Of a stretch of DNA of 20,961 nucleotides, positions 13,821 to 20,961 are shown in pieces; position 1 is the stretch's first letter, and the number at the start of each line of letters is the position of its first letter. The stretch lies in contig CAZJBT010000021.1 of assembly GCA_964544345.1 (NCBI GenBank), forward strand, positions 1-20,961, written 5' to 3'. The notes below the pieces were generated by a model. The model saw nothing but the letters and a program-made list of their open reading frames with translations, had not been told where the DNA came from and made no database searches. Position numbers and translations under genes: made by a program. The DNA comes from CAKTOF01 sp964544345 (GTDB lineage: Bacteria; Bacillota; Clostridia; Oscillospirales; Oscillospiraceae).

Positions 13821-13874
13821 AACCACTTGTATGTTAACGGGTTTTGTTGTAGACTATAACCACTTAAACTACAA
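13821..13874 (+). promoter_or_regulatory. Probable MATE promoter with repeated operator-like sites
   Basis: TTGTAT (13827-13832), 17 nt and TAGACT (13850-13855) form a fair promoter. Around it, AACCACTT occurs twice (13821-13828 and 13858-13865), and TTGTAG/CTACAA (13847-13852 and 13869-13874) form an inverted repeat spanning the -10 and start region. Such symmetry over a promoter of an efflux gene suggests a repressor site; the regulator is unknown. Confidence 0.45.
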
Positions 13875-13895
13875 AGCAAAAGCAGGTGTAAGTCT

Positions 13896-15308
13896 ATGTC
13901 ACAATCCCCGGCGGCGGCCTCCACCGAGGCACGCGCTGCGCTGATGGGAACGGAGCGCGTCGGCAAGCTGCTCGTGCAGTTTGCCGTTCCCGCGATCCTG
14001 ATGAATCTGGTCAGCAGCGCATACAACATGGTCGATAAGATTTTTGTCGGCAACATGATCGGCGACCTAGGCATCACGGCGACGACGGTCGCCAACCCGG
14101 TCATGCGCATCATGACGGCGTTTGCGATCTTGATCGGCGCGGGCGGCAACGCGCTGCTCGCACTGCGTCTCGGCGAGGGCAAGCACAAGGAGGCGGAGGG
14201 GATATTGAACAATTCCTTCCTGCTTATCACGATCATCACGCTGACGCTCTCGGCGCTCGGGCTGATCTTCATCCACCCGCTGCTCGGCGTGCTCGGCTGC
14301 AGCGCCGATGCGGAGCCGTACGCGCTGCCGTATGTGCGCATCATTCTGGTCGGCGGCTTCTTTGAGGCCATCACATCCGGTATGGGAATGTTCATTCGAA
14401 CCGACGGCAAGCCGAAATATATGATGGCCTGCACGATCTCGGGCTGCCTCATCAACATCGTGCTCGATCCCATCATGATCGGCGTGTTCCACTGGGGCAT
14501 TGCCGGCGCGGCCATCGCGACCGTGTTCGCGCAGGTCATCTCGGGCTGCCTGATCCTCTATTATTTTACGCTGTCAAAACGCAGCACGATCAAGCTGCGC
14601 GTGTCTGAGCTGCGCCTGCGCGCCGACGTCACAAAGACGACCTGTGCGCTCGGCGCCTCGTCGTTCATCAGCCAGCTCACCGGCGCCATCACACAGACGG
14701 TCATGCTGGCAAGCCTGGGTATCTACGCCGCGACCTCGCTCGAGGGCGATATCTATATCGCCTCCATCGGCGTGACGCTTTCCATCGGCCTCCTATTTAT
14801 GATGCCGATCGTCGGCATGCAGCAGGCCGTGCAGCCGATCCTCGGCTACAACTACGGCGCGCAGAAGTACGACCGCGTGCTGCATACATTTAAATGGGCG
14901 ATGATCTCTGTCACGCTCATGGCGCTCGCCGGCTGGGCGATCATGCTGATCTGGGCGGAGGGACTCTCGTCCATTTTCGGCGCGGATCCGCAGTATCTCT
15001 CCATCTACGCCAAGACGATGCGCATCTACAATGTGACGCTGCCGATCGTCCCGATCAGTATGATCGGCGCGAATCTGTTCCAGGCCATCGGCAAGCCGCG
15101 CCCTGCGATCCTGATGAGCTTGACGCGCCAGGTGCTCGCGCTGCTGCCGGCGGTGCTGATCCTGCCGCTGATCGTCGGCGTGGACGGCGTGGTCGGCGCG
15201 ATGCCGGTCGCGGATATCATCAGCTCGGCCATCGGCGCGATCGTCGTCGGCCGCGAGCTGCGCAAGATCGCCGCCATGCGCGCCGGCCGCCTGCCCGCAC
15301 ATGCATAA
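13896..15308 (+). CDS. MATE family multidrug/metabolite exporter
   Basis: A 470-residue integral membrane protein of the MATE family, which exports drugs or metabolites in exchange for H+ or Na+. Family features: ERVGKLLVQFAVPAILMNLVSSAYNMVDKIFVG near the N-terminus (the usual 'P.....L....YN..D..FVG' pattern), GAGGNALLALRLGEGKHKEAE, and a second-half counterpart GMQQAVQPILGYNYGAQKYDRV, reflecting the two six-helix halves. About twelve hydrophobic segments are visible. Length is normal. ATG 13896 follows AGGTG (13884-13888) by 7 nt, a modest site. It is preceded by a promoter with repeats and followed by a strong terminator, so it is probably transcribed alone. The substrate cannot be predicted. 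Confidence 0.93.
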   Translation: MSQSPAAASTEARAALMGTERVGKLLVQFAVPAILMNLVSSAYNMVDKIFVGNMIGDLGITATTVANPVMRIMTAFAILIGAGGNALLALRLGEGKHKEAEGILNNSFLLITIITLTLSALGLIFIHPLLGVLGCSADAEPYALPYVRIILVGGFFEAITSGMGMFIRTDGKPKYMMACTISGCLINIVLDPIMIGVFHWGIAGAAIATVFAQVISGCLILYYFTLSKRSTIKLRVSELRLRADVTKTTCALGASSFISQLTGAITQTVMLASLGIYAATSLEGDIYIASIGVTLSIGLLFMMPIVGMQQAVQPILGYNYGAQKYDRVLHTFKWAMISVTLMALAGWAIMLIWAEGLSSIFGADPQYLSIYAKTMRIYNVTLPIVPISMIGANLFQAIGKPRPAILMSLTRQVLALLPAVLILPLIVGVDGVVGAMPVADIISSAIGAIVVGRELRKIAAMRAGRLPAHA

Positions 15309-15314
15309 AAAAGC

Positions 15315-15355
15315 GTTCCGCCCGCCCGTTTTTTCGGACTGGGCGGAACTTTTTT
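15315..15355 (+). terminator. Intrinsic terminator of the MATE gene
   Basis: GTTCCGCCC (15315-15323) pairs with GGGCGGAAC (15341-15349), with partial pairing inside the loop, followed by six T (15350-15355). It starts 6 nt after the MATE stop. Confidence 0.9.
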
Positions 15356-15408
15356 CGTTCAAAGCTGTCTTTTCTTATAGGGAGGAAAAGAAAAAGGAGG
15401 AGCGTGCG

Positions 15409-15648
15409 ATGAAAAGACAAATTCTTTCGATCTTGCTGGCCTGTGTGCTGCCTGCGATCCTTCTGGCCGGCTGCACCGACCGGAGAAGCTGGGAAACGAA
15501 TGACCAGGAAGCGGACAGCCTGCTCCGCGTGTTCATGGCCTGGCAGGCGCTCGATGAGCCGATCGAGGTGACGGAACCCGAACGCTTCACCGGCTTCGCC
15601 CGCGACGGCTTCACGGTCGTCGAGTGGGGCGGGTGCGAGGTATCTTAA
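15409..15648 (+). CDS. Small lipoprotein, function unknown
   Basis: A 79-residue protein with a clear lipoprotein signal: MKRQILSILLACVLPAI followed by the lipobox LLAGC. The mature part is only about 57 residues, with no family I recognise (WETNDQEADSLLRVFMAWQALDEP, then RFTGFARDGFTVVEWGG) and a second Cys near the end. ATG 15409 follows AAGGAGG (15394-15400) by 8 nt. It sits between two terminators, so it is transcribed alone, though no convincing promoter is seen in the short gap before it. Its TAA stop lies at the foot of the next hairpin. It could be the remnant of a longer protein, but its ends look intact. Confidence 0.7.
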   Translation: MKRQILSILLACVLPAILLAGCTDRRSWETNDQEADSLLRVFMAWQALDEPIEVTEPERFTGFARDGFTVVEWGGCEVS

Positions 15649-15685
15649 AAAGAGGCTGCTGCAGGGGTTGCAGCAGCCTCTTTTT
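15647..15685. terminator. Bidirectional terminator between converging genes
   Basis: A perfect 17-bp stem (15647-15663 with 15669-15685) around the loop GGGGT begins with AAAAA and ends with TTTTT, so it works on both strands. It overlaps the stop codon of the small lipoprotein (+) and the stop of the MFS gene (-). Confidence 0.95.
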
Positions 15686-16898
15686 ACGTCTTGTCCCGTT
15701 CCGGCTTCAGCAGCGCGGCGGCGCCGAACAAAATGAGCGAGCAGGCGGCGGCGAGGAAGAACACCCACTGCGGACCCCAGGCGGCCCAGACCAGGCCGAA
15801 CAGATACGACGCGACGACAGCCAGCACATGGTCGAACGACAGCCCGACCGACAGGCACTGCGTCACTTCCGCCGGGTCGACGGCGATGTGCCGCATCAGG
15901 TACGAGTGTACCATGTTGAACTGCTGCATCAGATCGCCGAGAATATAGAGCACATAGGTCAGGATCAGCCAGAAGCCGCTGCCCGCGATGCGCCCGGTGG
16001 AGAAAGACCAGGCCATCACCCCGAGCGCGGAAAACGCGACCGCGATGTATATGCCCTCAAAGACGAGCGTTTTGCGGACGCCCTTGCGGTCGAGCAGCTT
16101 GCCAAGCTGCGGCACGACGAGCGACGCGGCCAGCCCGGAGACGATCGCGAGCAGCGAGGTCGTATCCGCGCCGCGCCCGAGCAGCTCGACGACCAGCCAC
16201 GGGCCGTAGACCAGGCGAATGCGCTTTTGGCAGCCGAATGCCAGCGTCACGAGGTAGTAGGGGATGTACTGCCTGCGGACGATGATGCTGTGGCGCGTGC
16301 GCGCGGGCTGCGGCGGCGCGACGGGACGCAGCTTCAGCATCAGCAGCGCCGCGATGAAAAACAGCCCGGCGGCGATCATAAACGAGAGAATGACTGGCGT
16401 CTGGAAGCTGAAAAAGCCGGTGCGGAAGCCGACAAAGACGATGGCGGCGGCGATCATGGCGGCAAAGGTGCCGCGGCTTTTGATCCGGCCCGCGACCGCG
16501 CCGGTCTCGCCCGCGCGTCCGAGCGAGAGCGAGATCGCGTCGTTGATCGGCATGAACAGATGCTGGCCGAGCGAGTGGACAAACAGGAAAATCATCATTA
16601 CTCCATAGCTGGGCGACATCGCGCCCATGACGACCAGGCCGATGCAGCACAGGAACTGCGCAATGACGCCGATGGTGACGTCGGTCAGCATGGTCAGCGC
16701 AGACACGACGAGCATGCACAAAACGCCCGGCAGCTCGCGCGGCAGCTCAAGAAAGCCGCGCTGCACGGAAGTGACGTGGTAGACCTCTTTGAAATAGTTT
16801 GAGTAGATGGAGCTTGAGAGCGCGCCCGCGGCGCTTGTCAGGATGATGACGAACGTGAACAGCCGAACGGCTTTTTGATAGTCGGTTTTCGTTTGCAT
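15684..16898 (-). CDS. Major facilitator superfamily (MFS) transporter
   Basis: A 404-residue, highly hydrophobic protein with about twelve membrane segments. MFS hints include the segment SVQRGFLELPRELPGVLCMLVVSALTMLTD in the loop 2-3 area, GRIKSRGTFAAMIAAAIVFVGF, and a second half beginning after the charged RPVAPPQPARTRHSIIV loop, with GKLLDRKGVRKTLVFEGIYIAVAF matching the repeated loop 8-9 motif (G-x-x-x-D-R-x-G-x-x). The substrate is unknown. ATG 16898 has only a weak purine-rich GAGAGA site upstream. It starts 37 nt after the ygiQ stop on the same strand, so co-transcription is likely, with translation perhaps lower. Confidence 0.88.
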   Translation of the reverse strand: MQTKTDYQKAVRLFTFVIILTSAAGALSSSIYSNYFKEVYHVTSVQRGFLELPRELPGVLCMLVVSALTMLTDVTIGVIAQFLCCIGLVVMGAMSPSYGVMMIFLFVHSLGQHLFMPINDAISLSLGRAGETGAVAGRIKSRGTFAAMIAAAIVFVGFRTGFFSFQTPVILSFMIAAGLFFIAALLMLKLRPVAPPQPARTRHSIIVRRQYIPYYLVTLAFGCQKRIRLVYGPWLVVELLGRGADTTSLLAIVSGLAASLVVPQLGKLLDRKGVRKTLVFEGIYIAVAFSALGVMAWSFSTGRIAGSGFWLILTYVLYILGDLMQQFNMVHSYLMRHIAVDPAEVTQCLSVGLSFDHVLAVVASYLFGLVWAAWGPQWVFFLAAACSLILFGAAALLKPERDKT

Positions 16899-16935
16899 GT
16901 GGCGTATTTCTCTCTCTTTCTCTGCGCAGGGGGGG

Positions 16936-18861
16936 TCAGCGCTTCTTGCGTGCGCCGGGCTTGGGCTTTGGCTTGACCCAGCCCTCGCCGCGCTTTTTCC
17001 TCGCTGCGGCGGGTTTTGCGCCGCTGGCCTGCACGGGCGGCTTCACACCGGACGGGCGCCCCGCGCCGCTGCGCGGCCGGATCAGACAGTTCTTGTCATA
17101 GCCGATGAGATCGGTGCGTCCTGCCTTCACCAGCGCTTCATGTACCAGATGGTAGTTTTTCGGGTTGCGGTACTGGATCAGCGCACGCTGCATCGCTTTC
17201 TCATGCGGATTGGTCGGCACGTAGACCGGCTTCATTGTACGCGGGTCAAGCCCGGTGTAATACATGACCGTCGAAATGGTCGAAGGGGTGGGATAAAAGT
17301 CCTGCACCTGCTCGGGGCTGTGGCCGGTGTCGCGCAGGTATTCTGCGAGGGCGATGGCCTCCTTGAGCGTCGAGCCGGGGTGCGACGACATCAGGTACGG
17401 CACGAGGAACTGCTTTTTCCCGCATTCACGGTTGATCTGCTCGTACTTTTTTACGAAGCGCTCGAAGACCGCGTTGCGGGGCTTGCCCATCATCTCGAGC
17501 ACGGGGTCGGCGATGTGCTCGGGCGCGACCTTGAGCTGGCCGGAGACATGGTGCTCGACCAGCTCGCGGAAGAACGTATCGTCCCGGTCGGCGAGCAGAT
17601 AGTCGAAGCGGATGCCGCTGCGGATAAACACCTTTTTGACGTTTGGGAGGCTGCGCAGCTCGCGCAGCAGCTCGAGATAGTCCGAGTGATCGACCGTCAT
17701 ATTCCTGCACGGCGTCGGGAACAGGCACTGGCGGTTCATGCACACGCCGTGCTTGAGCTGCTTTTCACAGGCCGGATGGCGGAAGTTGGCGGTCGGGCCG
17801 CCGACGTCGTGGATGTATCCCTTGAAGTCCGGCTCCCAGACCATCTGGCGCGCCTCAGCCAAAATCGACGCGTGGCTGCGCGTCTGGACGATCCGTCCCT
17901 GGTGGAAGGTCAGCGCGCAGAAGCTGCACCCGCCGAAGCAGCCGCGGTTGGAGATCAGGCTGAACTTGATCTCCTCGATGGCCGGCACGCCGCCGAGCGC
18001 TTCGTAGCTCGGGTGGTACGTCCGCATATACGGCAGCGCGTAGACGCGATCCATCTCCTGCTGGCTGAGCGGCTTCTGCGGCGGATTCTGCACGACAAAT
18101 TCGTGTTCGCCGTACGGCTCGATGAGCCGCTTCGCGGTAAAGGGATCCGTGTTGCAGTACTGCGTGTAGAAGCTGCGCGCATAGTTGGCCTTTTCGCTGC
18201 ACAGCGCGTCGTAGGACGGCAGCGTAATGGACGCTGCCGCGTCGTCCGGCTGCCTTGTCTTGAACACGGTGCCATCGATGAACGTGATATCCTCCGCTGC
18301 GAGACCGGAGTTGAGCGCGTCGGCGACCTCGACGATCGCGCGCTCGCCCATACCGTAGATGAGCAGGTCGGCCTGCGCGTCGAGCAGCAGCGAGCGTTTG
18401 AGGCGGTTCGACCAGTAATCATAGTGCGCGAGCCGCCGCAGGCTGGCCTCGATGCCGCCGACGATGATCGGTACATCGCGGTAGGTACGGCGGATCAGAT
18501 TGCAGTAGACGATGGTGCAGTAGTCCGGCCGCTTACCCATCACGCCGCCGGGCGTGTAAGCATCCTGTTTGCGGCGCTTTTTGGAGACGGAGTAGTGGTT
18601 GACCATCGAGTCCATGTTGCCGCCCATGACGAGAAAGCCGAGCCGCGGGCGGCCGAGCGCCGTGACGGAGCTTGGATCCTTCCAGTCCGGCTGGGAAATG
18701 ATGCCGACCTTGTAGCCCGCGGACTCGAGCACGCGGCTGATGATGGCATGGCCGAACGAGGGATGGTCGACGTATGCGTCGCCGATCAGGTAGACGAAGT
18801 CGCATTGCTCCCAGCCGCGATCCAACATGTCCTGCCGGGAGATCGGGAGAAAGCCGTCCAT
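16936..18861 (-). CDS. ygiQ: YgiQ family radical SAM protein (UPF0313)
   Basis: A 641-residue YgiQ-type radical SAM protein. The N-terminus (MDGFLPISRQDMLDRGWEQCDFVYLIGDAYVDHPSFG) is highly characteristic, followed by a B12-binding-like domain (about 20-190). The 4Fe-4S-binding C-x3-C-x2-C motif is Cys308, Cys312, Cys315 (RGCFGGCSFCALTFHQGR). Later blocks include VAPEHIADPVLEMMGKP and FLVPYLMSSHPGST, typical of the family. The C-terminal 50 residues are a low-complexity Lys/Arg/Pro/Gly/Ala tail ending KPGARKKR. The reaction is not established. ATG 18861 follows AAAGGAG by 8 nt. It is upstream of the MFS gene in the same direction and has an extended -10 promoter at 18902-18910. Confidence 0.95.
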   Translation of the reverse strand: MDGFLPISRQDMLDRGWEQCDFVYLIGDAYVDHPSFGHAIISRVLESAGYKVGIISQPDWKDPSSVTALGRPRLGFLVMGGNMDSMVNHYSVSKKRRKQDAYTPGGVMGKRPDYCTIVYCNLIRRTYRDVPIIVGGIEASLRRLAHYDYWSNRLKRSLLLDAQADLLIYGMGERAIVEVADALNSGLAAEDITFIDGTVFKTRQPDDAAASITLPSYDALCSEKANYARSFYTQYCNTDPFTAKRLIEPYGEHEFVVQNPPQKPLSQQEMDRVYALPYMRTYHPSYEALGGVPAIEEIKFSLISNRGCFGGCSFCALTFHQGRIVQTRSHASILAEARQMVWEPDFKGYIHDVGGPTANFRHPACEKQLKHGVCMNRQCLFPTPCRNMTVDHSDYLELLRELRSLPNVKKVFIRSGIRFDYLLADRDDTFFRELVEHHVSGQLKVAPEHIADPVLEMMGKPRNAVFERFVKKYEQINRECGKKQFLVPYLMSSHPGSTLKEAIALAEYLRDTGHSPEQVQDFYPTPSTISTVMYYTGLDPRTMKPVYVPTNPHEKAMQRALIQYRNPKNYHLVHEALVKAGRTDLIGYDKNCLIRPRSGAGRPSGVKPPVQASGAKPAAARKKRGEGWVKPKPKPGARKKR

Positions 18862-18901
18862 GGCGCACGCTCCTTTTATTTCAGACTGATTAGATTTTAA
18901 T

Positions 18902-18910
18902 AGTATAGCA
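18902..18910 (-). promoter_or_regulatory. Extended -10 promoter of ygiQ
   Basis: On the minus strand TGC-TATACT (18902-18910) gives an extended -10 element. No good -35 hexamer is present at 17 nt, which is tolerated with a TGn extension. It lies about 40 nt before the ygiQ start. Confidence 0.5.
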
Positions 18911-18974
18911 AATTACGACACGAAAGGAAAGCGGGAAAAGCTGAGATAGAATATTCGCTTTTTATGCATAAATG

Positions 18975-19075
18975 AATATCAGGACAAAGAAAATATCCAA
19001 GCAAACCGGAAAAATATCGTATATTTTCGGGGGAATATCCAAATCTGCGCGTGAGCCGTTGACAAATAAATATCC
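18975..19075 (+). promoter_or_regulatory. Repeated AATATC(C) motifs and a palindrome upstream of the amino acid transporter
   Basis: AATATC occurs at 18975, 18992, 19013, 19034 and 19069, three of them as AATATCC, all in the same direction; the steps are 17, 21, 21 and 35 nt. The central copy lies in a 7-bp perfect palindrome (AAAATAT-CGT-ATATTTT, 19011-19027). The last copy is in the promoter spacer. The stretch 18890-19090 is AT-rich compared with the genes around it. This is a likely regulator-binding region; the protein is unknown. Confidence 0.45.
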
Positions 19076-19087
19076 GGGTGCTACTTT
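19059..19087 (+). promoter_or_regulatory. Promoter of the amino acid ABC transporter
   Basis: A perfect TTGACA (19059-19064), 17 nt and TACTTT (19082-19087) precede the binding-protein gene. A weak -10 with a perfect -35 suggests an activated or tunable promoter. The leader contains a small ACGGCC/GGCCGT hairpin (19102-19119). Confidence 0.65.
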
Positions 19088-19144
19088 ACTGGTATCAAAA
19101 CACGGCCGCATAGGGCCGTACATCCGAATATGGAGGAAAGACGT

Positions 19145-20077
19145 ATGAAAAAGATCCTTGCACTGATCCTTGCGCTTGCGCTTGTATTTGCGCTTGCTGC
19201 ATGCGGCTCGTCCGACGATACGACCGGCCAGACCGACTTCGCGGACACGTCCGCGCCGTCTGACGCCGGCGGCGATACCGCCGACGAGGACGAGACTCCG
19301 GCTGAGAACGGCAGCGAGCCGGAGAGCACAGACCCGGCTGAGGACGGCAGCGAGCCGGAGAGCACAGACCCGGCCGAGGGCGACAGCGCCGCGGCTGAGT
19401 TCACCACGGTCAACGCGGGCAAGCTCACCATGTCCACCAACGCGGCGTTCCCGCCGTATGAAATGACCACCGACGACGGCGGCTTTGAGGGCATCGACGT
19501 CGAGATCGCCGAGGCGATCGCCGCCAAGCTCGGCCTTGAGCTGCAGATCGACGACATGGACTTCGACGCGGCGCTGATGGCGGTGCAGAACGGCCGGAGC
19601 GATATCGTCCTGGCCGGTGTCACCGTCACTGACGATCGTCTGCTCGTTATGAACTTCTCCGAGTCGTACTCGACCGGCGTACAGGTCGTTATCGTCAAGG
19701 AAGGCTCCGACGTCACGATCGACAACCTGGGCGACCAGATGATCGGCACCCAGCGCGGCACGACCGGCAACATCTACTGCACCGACGACTATGGCGACGA
19801 CCATGTCACCGCCTATGACAACGGCATCACCGCTGTGCAGGCGCTGATCAACGGCCAGGTCGACTGCGTCGTTATCGACTCCGCCCCGGCGCAGTCGTTC
19901 GTCGACGCCAACCCGGGTCTGACCATCCTCGACACCGAGTATGTCGTTGAGAACTATGCCATCGGCGTGGACAAGAGCAACGCCGCCCTGCTTGACGCGA
20001 TCAATACCGCGCTCAAGGAGCTGCAGGAGGACGGCACGGTGCAGTCGATCATCGATAAGTACATCTCCGCGGAGTGA
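19145..20077 (+). CDS. Polar amino acid ABC transporter, substrate-binding lipoprotein (family 3)
   Basis: Binds an amino acid outside the cell and passes it to the permease encoded next. The signal MKKILALILALALVFALAAC has Cys20 as the lipid anchor. An acidic Asp/Glu/Ser/Thr/Pro linker follows, with a duplicated 12-residue unit (GSEPESTDPAED-like), then a complete family 3 binding domain: TMSTNAAFPPYEM, GGFEGIDVEIAEAIAAKLGLEL, FDAALMAVQNGRSDIVLAGVTVTDDR and IGTQRGTTGNIYC. The usual family order is intact. ATG 19145 follows GGAGG (19132-19136) by 8 nt; the ATG at 19130 is rejected because it would place the ribosome binding site inside the gene. The permease follows after 88 nt that contain a hairpin. 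The specific amino acid is not predictable. Confidence 0.93.
   Translation: MKKILALILALALVFALAACGSSDDTTGQTDFADTSAPSDAGGDTADEDETPAENGSEPESTDPAEDGSEPESTDPAEGDSAAAEFTTVNAGKLTMSTNAAFPPYEMTTDDGGFEGIDVEIAEAIAAKLGLELQIDDMDFDAALMAVQNGRSDIVLAGVTVTDDRLLVMNFSESYSTGVQVVIVKEGSDVTIDNLGDQMIGTQRGTTGNIYCTDDYGDDHVTAYDNGITAVQALINGQVDCVVIDSAPAQSFVDANPGLTILDTEYVVENYAIGVDKSNAALLDAINTALKELQEDGTVQSIIDKYISAE
19301..19372 (+). repeat. Two tandem 36-nt units in the binding-protein linker
   Basis: Positions 19301-19336 and 19337-19372 are two copies of a 12-codon unit, with one base difference seen (AAC to GAC). They encode AENGSEPESTDP and AEDGSEPESTDP in the flexible linker between the lipid anchor and binding domain. 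Being in frame, copy number could change without destroying the protein. Confidence 0.9.
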
Positions 20078-20103
20078 TCACCGCGGCAGCATCGCCGGAA
20101 ACA

Positions 20104-20140
20104 GGAGAAAAAGGGCGGCTTGCGGCCGTCCTTTTTCTCC
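20104..20140 (+). terminator. Hairpin between binding-protein and permease genes (partial terminator)
   Basis: Arms 20104-20119 and 20125-20140 form a 16-bp stem with one G·U pair and a 5-nt loop; the GC core is followed by CTTTTTCT. It sits after the binding-protein stop and before the permease, a common arrangement that leaves more binding protein than permease mRNA. Confidence 0.75.
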
Positions 20141-20165
20141 GTACCGGCAGAGGGGGGAAATGCGC

Positions 20166-20939
20166 ATGGATTTGGCACAGCTCTATACACAGTGGAAAAG
20201 CATCGGTGTGTCCGGCGGCGAGCTGAGCTTTTGGCAGAACTTCTTCGTCAAGTTCTACCAGGCGTTTATTGAAGCTGATCGTTGGAAGCAATATCTCGAT
20301 GGCGTTGGCACCACGCTGCTCGTCACCGCGATGGCGCTTGCGCTCGGCATCGTGCTCGGCGTGATTGTTGCGATGCTCCGCACCGCGCACGACCAGCAGC
20401 GCCTCGGGCGTCACAATCCCATTCTGGGTATTCTCAACGTGATCTGTAAGGTCTATGTGACCGTCATCCGCGGCACGCCGATGATGGTGCAGCTTCTCAT
20501 TATGGGCTTGATCGTCTTCAAGAGCAGCCGCAACTTTACGATGGTCGGCGCGCTGACACTTGGCATCAACTCGGGCGCGTACGTGTCGGAGATCATCCGC
20601 GGCGGCCTGATGTCGCTCGACGGCGGCCAGATGGAGGCCGGGCGCAGCCTGGGGCTGTCGTACCTCGACACGATGCGCTTTATCGTGGTACCGCAGGCGT
20701 TCAAGGCCGTGCTGCCCTCGCTTGGCAATGAGTTCATCATCCTGCTCAAGGACACCTCGCTCATCACCGTCATCGGCGGCAAGGAGCTGCTCTATGCGGC
20801 TGAGGGCATTATGAACCGCACCTTCGAGCAGATGTTCCCGCTGATCGGCACCGCCGTGATCTATCTCATCCTTGTCATGATCTTCACCTGGCTGCTCGGC
20901 CGGCTCGAAAGGAGGCTGCGTCAAAGTGATCGACGTTAA
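20166..20939 (+). CDS. Polar amino acid ABC transporter permease (HisM/GlnP type)
   Basis: A 257-residue inner-membrane permease of the HAAT/PAAT type. After a short N-terminal part, GVGTTLLVTAMALALGIVLGVIVAML gives the first helix, VYVTVIRGTPMMVQL is a family block, and the EAA loop that contacts the ATPase is SEIIRGGLMSLDGGQMEAGRSLGLS. It ends with a helix and LERRLRQSDRR. Start ATG 20166 is favoured over 20160 because AGGGGGG (20151-20157) is then 8 nt away. It overlaps the following ATPase gene by 14 nt. The permease is expected to act as a dimer with the downstream ATPase and the 19145 lipoprotein. Confidence 0.94.
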   Translation: MDLAQLYTQWKSIGVSGGELSFWQNFFVKFYQAFIEADRWKQYLDGVGTTLLVTAMALALGIVLGVIVAMLRTAHDQQRLGRHNPILGILNVICKVYVTVIRGTPMMVQLLIMGLIVFKSSRNFTMVGALTLGINSGAYVSEIIRGGLMSLDGGQMEAGRSLGLSYLDTMRFIVVPQAFKAVLPSLGNEFIILLKDTSLITVIGGKELLYAAEGIMNRTFEQMFPLIGTAVIYLILVMIFTWLLGRLERRLRQSDRR

Positions 20940-20961
20940 ACATCTCTCCAAATCCTTCGGG
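20926..20961 (+). CDS. Amino acid ABC transporter ATP-binding protein, first 12 codons (3' end outside window)
   Basis: GTG 20926 follows AGGAGG (20910-20915) by 10 nt and opens MIDVKHLSKSFG, the usual N-terminus of GlnQ-type ABC ATPases just before the Walker A region. It overlaps the permease stop. The gene continues past the window. Confidence 0.85.
   Translation, partial: MIDVKHLSKSFG

Noticed and set aside
15624..16802. A 392-codon plus-strand frame opposite the MFS gene
   Set aside because: It covers a gene with clear membrane helices on the other strand; its own product is Arg/Asp/Gln-rich low-complexity with no domain and no suitable start signal.
16897..18900. A 667-codon plus-strand frame opposite ygiQ
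   Set aside because: It is the antisense of a clear radical SAM gene; long antisense frames are common in GC-rich DNA, and its protein is Arg/Val/Asp-rich with no domain.
1..20961. CRISPR arrays, tRNA or rRNA genes, insertion sequences and phage genes
   Set aside because: I found no regularly spaced repeats, no tRNA-like or rRNA sequence, and no transposase, integrase or phage structural protein among the supported genes.

Overview
The window looks like part of a GC-rich Firmicutes (Clostridia) chromosome, most likely a gut anaerobe of the Oscillospiraceae/Ruminococcaceae type. This is inferred from strong AGGAGG-type ribosome binding sites, many Sec/lipobox lipoproteins, Gram-positive families (XpaC-like, DUF1653, long serine acetyltransferase, a ferritin-like four-helix protein) and polar amino acid ABC genes, combined with high GC. 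I saw no rRNA, tRNA, CRISPR array, transposase or phage gene.

Layout. 1-3740 (+): the 3' part of secA, then pgeF and an OppA-type solute-binding lipoprotein. 3741-3873 is an unexplained short block holding a hairpin. 3874-6180 (-): an XpaC-like membrane protein and endonuclease IV (nfo), each with its own promoter. 6203-7123 (+): a DUF1653 protein and an HD-domain protein, closed by a strong terminator. 7124-11768 (+): an accessory block of secreted and surface proteins. It starts with an AT-rich S1-family serine protease whose signal-peptide region carries two in-frame TAG codons, followed by an Ig-like lipoprotein, a lipoprotein with an internal duplication, a TPM-like membrane-anchored protein and a second Ig-like lipoprotein. 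11775-13342 (-): a purine-type phosphoribosyltransferase and serine O-acetyltransferase operon. 13394-15648 (+): a ferritin-like helical protein, a MATE exporter and a 79-residue lipoprotein. 15684-18910 (-): an MFS transporter and a YgiQ-type radical SAM protein. 18975-20961 (+): a polar amino acid ABC importer (binding protein, permease, first 12 codons of the ATPase) behind an AT-rich promoter region with repeated AATATC motifs.

How the genes relate. Most of the window is housekeeping: protein export, cell-wall precursor editing, DNA repair, cysteine synthesis, uptake and efflux. The 7.2-11.7 kb block is the accessory part. Its products all appear destined for the cell surface, it lies between two strong terminators, its first gene has a base composition unlike its neighbours, and its two Ig-like lipoprotein genes share near-identical DNA blocks, which points to recent duplication and module exchange. 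The protease with two apparent CAG-to-TAG changes is the most notable single observation. It could be a decaying gene, a switched-off secreted protease, or one that depends on amber readthrough. TAG ends other genes in this window, so genome-wide recoding is not supported.
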